A stretch of 6,727 nucleotides of DNA, taken from contig NZ_CAJTUJ010000105.1 in assembly GCF_910579375.1 (NCBI RefSeq), positions 1 to 6,727 on the forward strand. The letters are read 5' to 3'. Shown here piece after piece: positions 1 to 6,624 of this stretch (positions within the stretch are counted from its first letter, which is position 1; each line of letters begins with the position of its first letter). The notes beneath the pieces were generated by a model. It worked only from the letters and a program-made list of their open reading frames with translations, was not told the DNA's origin and did not search any database. The position numbers and the translations under genes are program-made. The stretch comes from an uncultured Rikenella sp. Lineage in GTDB: Bacteria > Bacteroidota > Bacteroidia > Bacteroidales > Rikenellaceae.

Positions 1-21
1 CTAAAACTGAGAGCGAATAGC

Positions 22-237
22 GCGATTCCTTGAGGAATCGCCGTCCTCGGCGCGCAGCGAACGCCGAAGGCGGGCGCCGGGGGGCGCGCCCGGGGACGAA
101 TGGGCTTGGCTTTTGCGGTTCGTAGAACCGCCGAGCTTGTGTGCTGGGCCGTTCGGCCCACCCCCGGAGCGCACAGTCCAAAACCAACAGAATGGGGCGT
201 CAAACAAGGCACTGCTTTTGCGACCCTTTAGGGTCGC
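22..237. repeat. Series of GC-rich hairpins, no gene
   Basis: No credible gene is seen in positions 1-400 outside the separately listed element; this part is dominated by perfect stem-loops. They are 22-29/34-41 (8 bp, loop TTGA), 115-121/125-131 (7 bp, loop GTA), 145-150/155-160 (6 bp, loop GTTC) and 220-226/231-237 (7 bp, loop TTTA). Three of them (22, 115, 220) share a GCG...CGC outer frame but have different, still complementary inner bases, and start 93 and 105 nt apart. The second and third are each directly preceded by GCTTTT (109-114, 214-219). Longer stems lie between them: 42-50 with 90-98 (9 bp, one G-T) and 138-144 with 169-175 (7 bp, one G-T), the latter enclosing the 145-160 hairpin. 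This looks like a tandem series of about 100-nt structured units. Strand and function are unknown. Confidence 0.5.
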
Positions 238-352
238 GCGGGCCGGACGCCTCCCCACGGGAGGCCCGCAACACGCCGCTTGCGCGCCGAGAGTTGCCGT
301 TCCTCCCGGGCGTCCGACCCACCAAGGTTAAAAAAGTAGGGTAGCGGCTGCC
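236..352 (+). repeat. Structured repeat element, left copy
   Basis: Unrecognised element with a second, diverged copy at 6625-6727 on the other strand. Reading along the plus strand: GCGGGCC (238-244) pairs with GGCCCGC (263-269); inside it TCCC (252-255) pairs with GGGA (259-262) around loop CAC. The 7-nt bulge GGACGCC (245-251) is complementary to GGCGTCC (309-315), with an extra C-G pair (244/316). GCAAC (268-272) can pair with GTTGC (293-297). A conserved single-stranded-looking tail follows, AAGTAGGGTA then GCTGCC (334-352). The right copy keeps the skeleton (GCGGGCC, GGCCCGCAAC, GTTGC, AAGTAGGGTA, GCTGCC) but changes the paired bulge sequence on both sides. It could be a structured RNA, a folded single-stranded DNA site or a mobile repeat; the sequence alone does not decide. 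Confidence 0.55.
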
Positions 353-383
353 GGTTGTTGGGGTAGTTCCAGCCAGCTTTCGA

Positions 384-397
384 GTGCCGAGCGGCAC
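384..397. repeat. Small hairpin just after left FISUMP-like tail
   Basis: GTGCC (384-388) and GGCAC (393-397) form a 5-bp stem with loop GAGC, beginning 3 nt beyond the stop codon (401-403) of the minus-strand tail. It is not followed by a T-run on the minus strand, so it is a weak terminator at best. The right tail has no equivalent hairpin. Confidence 0.35.
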
Positions 398-400
398 CGT

Positions 401-628
401 TTATTCCGAGAGGCAACGCAACAGAAAACCGTAAGCACGGCAGTCCGCATAGCGAGGATAGAGCCACATTGCGTAGAAATCCAAACACATGCCGTTAATT
501 CCGTTGACCGTAGATGACCAGCAGAACCCGGCGTTGCCGACGCCCCACAACGCGCCATCCGCATGACTGCGGAAGCCCGGGGCGGGCGGAAGCTCCCCGG
601 AGACCGACGACCGGAAAAAGATAACCAT
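401..628 (-). pseudogene. Orphan C-terminus of FISUMP-like protein (left)
   Basis: The minus strand encodes 75 residues whose last 62 or so match the end of the Fibrobacter succinogenes major paralogous domain family (FISUMP, C-type-lectin-like). Signatures are APGFR, then WSST, LDF, a proline, RAYGF and the closing LRCLSE. Full family members are normally a few hundred residues with a secretion signal; here an in-frame TGA (629-631) precedes the only upstream ATG (626-628), and no signal peptide or N-terminal half is present. It is therefore a decayed gene end or a promoterless cassette, not a normal gene. A related tail with the same orientation lies at 6408-6611; the two share CGTTTATTCCGAGAGGCA around the stop codon (398-415 here). 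The central residues differ strongly while the framework G, W, LDF and LRCLSE positions are kept. Confidence 0.6.
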
Positions 629-646
629 TCAGAATAAAAAAAAGAG

Positions 647-1285
647 ATGTATATAGCAATTGCCGGAAATATCGGGAGCGGGAAGACCTACCTGACCGAG
701 CTGTTGAGCGCCCGGCTCGGCTGGGAAGCCCAATACGAAGAGACCGAAAATCCGTATATCGGCGATTTTTACAACGATATGAAACGGTGGGCTTTCAACC
801 TGCAAGTCTATTTTCTCGGGAAACGGCAGCGGCAGATCGACGCCATCGCCTCCCGCGAAATCGAATGCCGGGCCGAAGGGACAGGCGTGCAGTCCGTGGT
901 CGTAGACCGCACGATCTACGAAGACGCGCAAGTCTTTGCCACCAACCTCCATCGTGTCGGCGTCCTTTCGTCGCGCGACTACACCACCTACATGCAGCTC
1001 TATCGCTTTACCGAGGCCAACCTGTTGCGGCCCCGGCTGCTCGTTTACCTGCGTGCCTCCGTGCCCACGCTCGTCAGCCAGATTCAGCGGCGCGGACGCG
1101 TCTACGAAGCCTCGATCGACGCCGCATACCTCGAAGGGCTCAACCGGTTGTACGAAGAGTGGATCGTCACTTACGACGGGCCGAAATTGATCGTCGACGT
1201 CGACCGCGAGGATTTCGTCACCGACCCTTCGGCCCGCGAAGCGATTCTCGAACGCATTGCCAAACAGATCGATGGAAGCTGCTGA
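647..1285 (+). CDS. Deoxynucleoside kinase (deoxyadenosine/deoxycytidine kinase family)
   Basis: A 212-residue cytoplasmic kinase that phosphorylates a deoxynucleoside to its 5'-monophosphate in nucleotide salvage. The N-terminus carries the P-loop GNIGSGKT (residues 7-14) three residues after a short hydrophobic strand, which fixes ATG 647 as the start. Other family marks are the DRTIYED segment (87-93, the DRS-like motif with the acidic and arginine residues of the active site) and the arginine-rich lid QRRGR (147-151) followed by Y-E. Length is typical of bacterial dAK/dCK/dGK-type enzymes; which base is preferred cannot be read from the sequence. The region before the start is A-rich (AAAAAAAAGAG) with no clear Shine-Dalgarno. 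Its 3' end overlaps the methyltransferase gene by 14 nt, so the two are probably cotranscribed. Its start is only 18 nt from the left FISUMP-like fragment, and I see no clear TAnnTTTG promoter in between. Confidence 0.9.
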   Translation: MYIAIAGNIGSGKTYLTELLSARLGWEAQYEETENPYIGDFYNDMKRWAFNLQVYFLGKRQRQIDAIASREIECRAEGTGVQSVVVDRTIYEDAQVFATNLHRVGVLSSRDYTTYMQLYRFTEANLLRPRLLVYLRASVPTLVSQIQRRGRVYEASIDAAYLEGLNRLYEEWIVTYDGPKLIVDVDREDFVTDPSAREAILERIAKQIDGSC

Positions 1286-2678
1286 AGCATCTAAGATACG
1301 CTTGCCCGCAGCCTTCGCGGCCCGGGTCGAGGCGGAAGTGCCGGGACTCGCCGAGGCATTGGAAGAGACCCCTCCTGTCAGCATACGATTCAATCCGTTC
1401 AAACGCCTGGCGGATTTTCCGGCGGATCCTTCGGGTGTGGGCGAGCCTGTGGCGTGGGCCTTGCCGGGCGAGGCTTGTTACCTGACCGACCGGCCTGTTT
1501 TTACGGCCGATCCGGTGTTCCACGGCGGGGCTTATTATGTGCAGGAGGCCGGGTCGATGTTCGTCGGATGGCTCTTGCGGCGGATTCTCCGGACGACGGG
1601 AATCGTGACTCCTAAAGTATTGGATTTGTGTGCCGCTCCGGGCGGGAAGGCCACCCATATCGCTTCGGTGGTCGGTTCGGAGGGAGTTGTCGTGGCCAAT
1701 GAGACGATTCGGTCGCGGGCCCGGATATTGGCCGAGAATGTGCAGAAATGGGGGGCGGGGAACGTAGCCGTCACCTCGAACGACCCGGCGGATTTCGGCG
1801 CGCGGTTGGCGGGAGATTTCGACGTGATCGTCGCCGACGTCCCCTGTTCCGGCGAAGGGATGTTCCGCAAGGATCCCGCCTCACGCGAGGCGTGGTCGCC
1901 CGAGAACGTGCAGCTGTGCGCTGCGCGGCAGCGGCGGATCGTGAGCGACGTGTGGGCCGCGTTGCGGCCGGGAGGGGTGCTGATCTACAGCACCTGTACC
2001 TTCAACGCGGCTGAAAATGAGGAGAATGTCCGGTGGGTGGCGGAGAAGTTGGGCGGCGAAGTGCTCGATTTCGACGGGGTGCCGGAGGAGATCGTGACGA
2101 CGGGTGCCGGGTGGCACTTTTATCCCCATCGGGTGCGGAGCGAGGGCTTTTTCGCGGCTGCGATTCGGAAAACGGGGGATTTCGATGCGAAAGGGCGTAC
2201 TCTCGGGAAAACGAAAAAGAATACGGAGTTGGCGTCGCTGGTCAAGTCGGAACTGAGCGAGGCGCGGCGGTGGATCGGCGACGATGAGTGGCTTTTCGGT
2301 CGGGTCGGCGAGGGGACGGTCTACGGCTTTTCGCCGGAGATGTACCGGATTGTCGAAACGTTGCGTGCTGCGCGGTTCAGCCTGCTTTATTCCGGCGTGG
2401 AGCTGGGCGAGCTGATTCGCGGGAGCTTGAAACCGGCCCATGCGCTGGCCTTGTATGCCGGTCTGAACCGGCAGGCGGCGGCTGTGGCCGAGCTGGACGA
2501 GGAAGCCGCCCGGGAGTACTTGCGCAAAGGGACGGATACGGCCGCATTGCCCGTCGAACGGTTCGCCGAAGGGCTGAATCTGGTCGTATGCCGCGGCGTT
2601 GCGCTCGGCTGGGCCAAGCGCATCGGACGACGCTACAACAACCTCTATCCTGCCGCCTGGCGCGTGCTTCGGTACTGA
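1272..2678 (+). CDS. rRNA cytosine-C5 methyltransferase, RsmF/NOL1-NOP2-sun family
   Basis: A 468-residue S-adenosylmethionine-dependent enzyme that makes 5-methylcytosine in RNA; the closest well-known relative by build is RsmF (16S rRNA m5C1407 in E. coli). The order is: an N-terminal segment with the SIRFNP signature near residue 37, a Rossmann core with SAM-binding VLDLCAAPGGK (116-126), DVPCSGEG (189-196) with the motif IV cysteine C192, and STCTF (240-244) with the motif VI cysteine C242, followed by AENE. About 190 further residues form a C-terminal region like the RsmF pre-PUA/PUA RNA-binding part, ending in RRYNNLYPAAWRVLRY. Both catalytic cysteines are present and the length is close to RsmF. 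I chose ATG 1272 over in-frame TTG 1257 because ATG is the normal start; either overlaps the kinase end, implying translational coupling. A strong terminator follows 19 nt after the stop. Confidence 0.9.
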   Translation: MEAAEASKIRLPAAFAARVEAEVPGLAEALEETPPVSIRFNPFKRLADFPADPSGVGEPVAWALPGEACYLTDRPVFTADPVFHGGAYYVQEAGSMFVGWLLRRILRTTGIVTPKVLDLCAAPGGKATHIASVVGSEGVVVANETIRSRARILAENVQKWGAGNVAVTSNDPADFGARLAGDFDVIVADVPCSGEGMFRKDPASREAWSPENVQLCAARQRRIVSDVWAALRPGGVLIYSTCTFNAAENEENVRWVAEKLGGEVLDFDGVPEEIVTTGAGWHFYPHRVRSEGFFAAAIRKTGDFDAKGRTLGKTKKNTELASLVKSELSEARRWIGDDEWLFGRVGEGTVYGFSPEMYRIVETLRAARFSLLYSGVELGELIRGSLKPAHALALYAGLNRQAAAVAELDEEAAREYLRKGTDTAALPVERFAEGLNLVVCRGVALGWAKRIGRRYNNLYPAAWRVLRY

Positions 2679-2697
2679 GCGTCCCGGCGTTACGCAT

Positions 2698-2737
2698 CGA
2701 GCCCGGGTATCATACGATACCCGGGCTCGTTACTTTT
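2698..2737 (+). terminator. Strong intrinsic terminator after methyltransferase gene
   Basis: A perfect 14-bp inverted repeat, 2698-2711 with 2716-2729 and loop ATAC, is followed by TTACTTTT (2730-2737). It lies in the 85-bp gap between the convergent methyltransferase and lipoprotein genes. The T-rich tail favours termination of plus-strand transcripts. On the minus strand the stem is not followed by a T-run, so it may only block read-through there. Confidence 0.85.
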
Positions 2738-2763
2738 CAGAAGGTCTCCGCAGAGGAGTTCCG

Positions 2764-4191
2764 TTACCGATCGAATCCGAACAGATCCACTTCGACAAAA
2801 TACGATGCCACTCCGTCATTCGCTTTCGGCCCGCTGAACGAGGAGATGAATCGTTCGAGGTCGAGGTTCAGCGCCATCCCTCCGCCGCCCTCCTGCGGTA
2901 CCTCCAGCAATTGCCAGTAATGAGTAATGGCCGGATTTCCCGGACAGAAATTGGCCCGGTCATAATAGCAAGTCCCCGCCTGTGCATAGTTTTTGCCGCA
3001 TTTCACGAAAATCGTACCCGGGTAAGCCGCCTTTTTCCCATTCACCGTTACGGTGTAGGTGTTGGAGTCGAACTCGGCCGCATTGCGTACCTGGTAACCG
3101 GTTCGATCCGGAAATCTTCCCTGATCATGTCCGTATCCCGTGATGGTGACTTTCATTTCGATTGTTTTTACCCCCTCCGGTACGGTAAAATTACGCAGCC
3201 CCATATGGGCATCGTTCTCGATATCGTCATCGCCCGAGAAGCCGTAACCCCAACGCCGGTATCCCGTATTGTCGTTCACATGGCTGTCGTACACCTTGGC
3301 TGCCCATACCGGATTCCGTTCCGGCTCGCCTTCGTACAAGTCGAATGTAAGGGTTGCCGTGTGCCGGCGCCCGGTCGATGAGGGCCCGCCCCAGTCGCCG
3401 TCGAAGTAGATTCGGAATTCGGTTGTTCCCGTCAACATCGGCAGATAGTCGGTGACATCGAAATAGAAATATTTTTCCCATCCGGCATCAAAACTTCCTC
3501 CGTACGGCGTGATGGCGCGTACCAATTCGAACCACTCTCCGTTGCGTTTGTCCTTGACGAAAAGCATGGTCGTATAATCATATTCGTGCGGTCCGGCATT
3601 CATTCCGCCCATCCGGTACGAGAGGATGGCCCGTCGATAGGTCGGCCCGCCCGCAGCCGGGAAGTCGAGTGTGAACCGGTGGTCGTTATTGATGCCCCAT
3701 CCATAAAAATAGAGAGGAATCACGCTGCTCGTCACGGTCGTTTTGTCGCCGGTAGCTTTGGAGATCAGTTCGTCCGGATATTTTTCGTAGTACGGAGTCC
3801 GTTCGAGCAATACCGCGCCCTGATTGACCGTTGCAGCCTGTACGACCGTCACCGTACGTGTAATCGGTTCCCGACCGTTCGGAGTGCCGGTTACGGTAAT
3901 GACAGCCGACCGTTCTGTTTCGCTGCGGTTATAGTCCGCCTTGACCGTAAGGGTGTTATTTGCCCCTTTGGCTGCAGTACACCAGGCTTTTCCTTCTTCA
4001 ATGGCGAAGTCCCAGGTCGGCAGATTCGTTTCAATGGTCAGCGTGCCCGTTCCCTCGCTCGCCTCCATCGGGAGCGTTTCGGTCGGAGTAATCGTCAGGT
4101 AGCTTTCACCTGTTTCTTTGTTGTTTTTACAACTCCCGAAAAGGAGGAGTACGGCGGCGATGCCGATCGTGCCGGTGATTCTTGTATTCAT
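2764..4191 (-). CDS. BACON-domain lipoprotein with PNGase F-like domain
   Basis: A 475-residue probable surface or periplasmic lipoprotein. Residues 1-20 are a signal peptide (charged start, hydrophobic IAAVLLLF) ending in the lipobox FGSC with C21 the likely lipidated cysteine. Residues about 30-120 form a BACON-like beta-sandwich, common in Bacteroidetes glycan-handling proteins. Residues about 165-475 resemble peptide-N-glycosidase F, which releases N-glycans from asparagine. Anchors are the EYDYTTMLFVKDK segment with D205 (family D60), ITPYGG (227-232), the AAEFD segment with E373 (family E206), and DRANFCPG (411-418), matching the family DRAGWCPG with R412. C398 and C416 match one family disulfide. 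Differences are Y206 where the family has R61, and no cysteines flanking E373. The start overlaps the branching-enzyme stop as ATGA, indicating coupled translation. PNGase activity is likely but unproven; a binding-only role is possible. Confidence 0.75.
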   Translation of the reverse strand: MNTRITGTIGIAAVLLLFGSCKNNKETGESYLTITPTETLPMEASEGTGTLTIETNLPTWDFAIEEGKAWCTAAKGANNTLTVKADYNRSETERSAVITVTGTPNGREPITRTVTVVQAATVNQGAVLLERTPYYEKYPDELISKATGDKTTVTSSVIPLYFYGWGINNDHRFTLDFPAAGGPTYRRAILSYRMGGMNAGPHEYDYTTMLFVKDKRNGEWFELVRAITPYGGSFDAGWEKYFYFDVTDYLPMLTGTTEFRIYFDGDWGGPSSTGRRHTATLTFDLYEGEPERNPVWAAKVYDSHVNDNTGYRRWGYGFSGDDDIENDAHMGLRNFTVPEGVKTIEMKVTITGYGHDQGRFPDRTGYQVRNAAEFDSNTYTVTVNGKKAAYPGTIFVKCGKNYAQAGTCYYDRANFCPGNPAITHYWQLLEVPQEGGGGMALNLDLERFISSFSGPKANDGVASYFVEVDLFGFDR

Positions 4192-6302
4192 AAAGAGAAA
4201 GATTTGGAACTTAGACTGGTTTGAAATCCGTTATCGTCTTCCCGGGCGAAGACCAGTGCCGTCCGGCTGACGTTGTAGATCCGCATGTAATGGCGTGTCA
4301 CCCCGTCCCCGTCCATCCGTGAATCGGTGAAGTATTCCGCGCTTTCCGAACCGGAGCGCACCCGTCCCTGACCGCCGAAAACCGCCTCGTCGCTGCTCAG
4401 CACCACCCGCCATTTCCCCGCCTGCGGCGCCGGCAGCTCGTAGTCCGGAATGCTCGCCGTCGGATGCCAGTTGAAGACAAACAGCAGCCCCGCCTGTTCG
4501 TAAATCAACGTCTTATTCGCCTCGTCCACCTTCAGCTGATAGCCGTATCCCGCGCTGAGTATCCGGTATTTCCGCAGCAGCGCCACCATCGCCCCCTCGA
4601 ACCGTGCGAGGTCGATGTAGCGCAGGTAGTCCGCCTCGGCCAGCGACCACTGCCGCCGCGCATGCGCATAGCTCCACCCGTTCCCCTCCCGCGGAAAGTC
4701 GATCCACTCCGGATGTCCGAATTCGTTCCCCATGAAGGTCAGGTAAGCCTCGCCTCCCAGCGTCGAAGTAACGAGCCGGATCATCTTGTGCAGCGCGATG
4801 CCCCGGTCGATAATGAGGTTCTGCGACTCGCGGTTCATGGCGAAATACATCTCCTTGTCCATCAAGCGGAACGCAATCGTCTTATCCCCTACCAGTGCCT
4901 GGTCGTGCGATTCGCAGTAAGCCACCGTCCGCACCCCCGGCAAGCGGTTGCAGAGCACGCTCCACATCCGGTGCAAGTCCCACTCCTCGTCCGGCACATC
5001 CTTCAGGTATTCGATCCAGAAGTCCGGAATCGCCATCCCCAACCGGTAGTCGAACCCCATCCCTCCGTCCCGCACCGGAAAAGTCACCCCCGGCATCCCG
5101 CTCACATCCTCTGCGATCGTCACCGCTCCCGGCTGCAATTCGTGTATCAGCTCATTGGCCAGCGTCAGGTAGAGGATCGCATCCCGATTGGCTCCTCCGC
5201 CGAAATAGGCCTCCAGCCCCCAATCCGGCGCATTCACCCCGTGGTGGTGGTACAGCATCGAGGTCACGCCGTCGAACCGAAAGCCGTCGAAATGGAACTC
5301 GTCGAGCCAGTATTTGACGTTCGAGAGCAGAAAGTGTTGCACTTCGTACTTCCCGTAGTCGAAGAGCATGGAGTCCCACTGCGGATGTTCCCCCGCCTCG
5401 CCCGGCAGCGAGTAGAGGCCCTCCGTTCCGTCCAGCCGGTTGATCCCTTCGTTGAGGTTTTTGACGTAGTGCGAGTGGACGAGGTCCATAATCACCCCCA
5501 GCCCCAGTTCGTGAGCCCGTTTTACCAGCTGTTTCAAATCTTCCGGCGTGCCGAACCGCGAGCTCGGCGCAAAGAAGTTGCTGACGTGGTATCCGAAACT
5601 TCCGTAGTACGGGTGTTCGGCAATGGCCATCAGCTGTATCGCGTTGTATCCCAGTTTCTTGATTCGAGGTAAGATGAGTTCGGTGAACTCTTTGTAGGTT
5701 CCCACCCCTTCCCGCTCCTGCGCCATCCCCACGTGCGCTTCGTAGATCAATAGTCCCCCCTCCTCTGCCGTCCGTGCGGTGAGGTCGTACCGGTCTTCGT
5801 CCCAAGCGAAAGGCCTCTGCGGCTCCCACACCTGTCCGCAATAGTCTTTCGACTGTTCGTCCTGCACCACGCGCCGGATGTATGCCGGAATCCGATCCAT
5901 CCACGAGCCGTCTCCGCCATGGACGTACATTTTCACCAGGCTACCATGCTTCAACCTTCCGCCGGTCGCCTCGTCCGGCAGGAAGAGTTCCCACACGCCG
6001 TTCGAATCGGGCATCCGTTCTGCCGGATGCTGCGTCCGTTCCCAGTCGTTGAAGTCTCCGAACAGAAAGACTTCCCGCGCTCCGGGCAGCCATTCGCGAA
6101 ACCACCATCCGTGTCGTTCCGGGTCGTAGTGGATGCCGAAGTAGAGGTGGGCGTTGGCGTAATCGGCGAGCGATCCGCTCCAGTGTCGAATTTCGTCGGC
6201 GCGGCGGGTGAATCGGTCGTATCGGGCTTCGATTTCCGGAGCTGCGGGTCTGAGCCAGTCGTCCTGTGCGACGAGCGGCAAGGTGTGCGAGTGGGGTGAC
6301 AT
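4188..6302 (-). CDS. glgB: 1,4-alpha-glucan (glycogen) branching enzyme, GH13
   Basis: A 704-residue cytoplasmic enzyme that cuts alpha-1,4-glucan chains and rejoins them as alpha-1,6 branches in glycogen. A CBM48-like N-terminal domain (about 60-155, including WFREWLPGA and FLFGDFNDW) precedes the GH13 barrel, which starts with YEAHVGM (187-193). Catalytic residues are visible: nucleophile D344 in FRFDG, acid/base E398 in IAEDVSG, and transition-state D467 in ESHDQALVGD; H276 in DLVHSH is also in place. The C-terminal beta domain spans about 600-690. The ESHDQALVGD, GYHVSNFFAPSSRFGTPEDL and MGNEFGHPEWIDFPREGN segments match the eukaryote-like GH13 subfamily 8 branching enzymes rather than the E. 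coli type. ATG 6302 gives a full-length N-terminus. It leads a two-gene unit with the lipoprotein; no glycogen synthase or ADP-glucose pyrophosphorylase gene is in the window. Confidence 0.95.
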   Translation of the reverse strand: MSPHSHTLPLVAQDDWLRPAAPEIEARYDRFTRRADEIRHWSGSLADYANAHLYFGIHYDPERHGWWFREWLPGAREVFLFGDFNDWERTQHPAERMPDSNGVWELFLPDEATGGRLKHGSLVKMYVHGGDGSWMDRIPAYIRRVVQDEQSKDYCGQVWEPQRPFAWDEDRYDLTARTAEEGGLLIYEAHVGMAQEREGVGTYKEFTELILPRIKKLGYNAIQLMAIAEHPYYGSFGYHVSNFFAPSSRFGTPEDLKQLVKRAHELGLGVIMDLVHSHYVKNLNEGINRLDGTEGLYSLPGEAGEHPQWDSMLFDYGKYEVQHFLLSNVKYWLDEFHFDGFRFDGVTSMLYHHHGVNAPDWGLEAYFGGGANRDAILYLTLANELIHELQPGAVTIAEDVSGMPGVTFPVRDGGMGFDYRLGMAIPDFWIEYLKDVPDEEWDLHRMWSVLCNRLPGVRTVAYCESHDQALVGDKTIAFRLMDKEMYFAMNRESQNLIIDRGIALHKMIRLVTSTLGGEAYLTFMGNEFGHPEWIDFPREGNGWSYAHARRQWSLAEADYLRYIDLARFEGAMVALLRKYRILSAGYGYQLKVDEANKTLIYEQAGLLFVFNWHPTASIPDYELPAPQAGKWRVVLSSDEAVFGGQGRVRSGSESAEYFTDSRMDGDGVTRHYMRIYNVSRTALVFAREDDNGFQTSLSSKSFSL

Positions 6303-6342
6303 GGTGGGAGAAGGTTTGGGTTTTGTTCGGATAACTCTTTGA

Positions 6343-6350
6343 CAAATATA
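6343..6350 (-). promoter_or_regulatory. Bacteroidetes-type -7 promoter box for glgB
   Basis: On the minus strand the sequence TATATTTG matches the Bacteroidetes -7 consensus TAnnTTTG and sits 40 nt before the glgB ATG. A TTTT run at 6366-6369, 15 nt further upstream, may serve as a weak -33 box, though it is not the usual TTTG and the spacing is a little short. The leader would be roughly 30-35 nt with no Shine-Dalgarno sequence before the ATG, which is normal in this phylum. Confidence 0.6.
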
Positions 6351-6407
6351 ACTTTTTCCGGGGATAAAACGTCGGGTTGAGGAGGTAAATTTGTGCGGTG
6401 GCAGCGT

Positions 6408-6611
6408 TTATTCCGAGAGGCAGCGCAACTGAAGACCGTGGCCGCGGCCGTTTGCGAAATTGGGGGTAAGGGTTTGCGTGGTAAAATCCAAAAATACACC
6501 GTTGGTTCTGCTGGTAGAGGATGCCCAACTGTACCCGTGGTGACCGATATTTCTTGCGACACCTTCATAGTTCGCCCGCCCGAAGTCGCGGTAGCCCGGG
6601 GCGGTGCCCAT
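6408..6611 (-). pseudogene. Orphan C-terminus of FISUMP-like protein (right)
   Basis: The minus strand encodes 67 residues from ATG 6611 that match the end of the FISUMP (Fibrobacter-type major paralogous) family: APGYR, then SWASS, NG, LDF, a proline, RGHGL and the closing LRCLSE. An in-frame TAA at 6633-6635 lies upstream, so no signal peptide or N-terminal domain is attached. It aligns with the left tail at 401-628 in framework residues but has four extra residues (ARNI) before the W and quite different residues in between. The stop region CGTTTATTCCGAGAGGCA (6405-6422) is identical to the left copy. It follows the structured element 6625-6727 on the same strand. It may be a gene remnant, a silent cassette, or a variable-region target; the window contains no machinery that decides. 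Confidence 0.6.
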
Positions 6612-6624
6612 AAGGCGTCTTCTT

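Noticed and set aside
104..136. tRNA T-arm-like GGTTC...GAACC stem
   Set aside because: The loop is only three bases and no acceptor, D or anticodon arm can be drawn around it.
1..258. Minus-strand open frame of 85 residues in the left hairpin region
   Set aside because: Low-complexity G/A/R/S/P content, multiple perfect DNA hairpins within it and no family resemblance; more likely non-coding.
1257..1271. TTG start five codons upstream for the methyltransferase
   Set aside because: ATG 1272 is in frame and closer to the conserved region; nothing in the five extra residues argues for the TTG.
629..1402. Long minus-strand open frame opposite the kinase gene
   Set aside because: It is antisense to a clear kinase with intact motifs, has no recognisable domain, and is explained by high GC content.
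3586..4224. Plus-strand open frame opposite the lipoprotein gene
   Set aside because: It lies antisense to a lipoprotein with a signal peptide and domain matches, and has no domain or start signal of its own.
4464..5672. 402-residue plus-strand open frame inside glgB
   Set aside because: It is antisense to the catalytic barrel of a full-length branching enzyme; its composition (rich in R, P, H, V) is that of a shadow frame.
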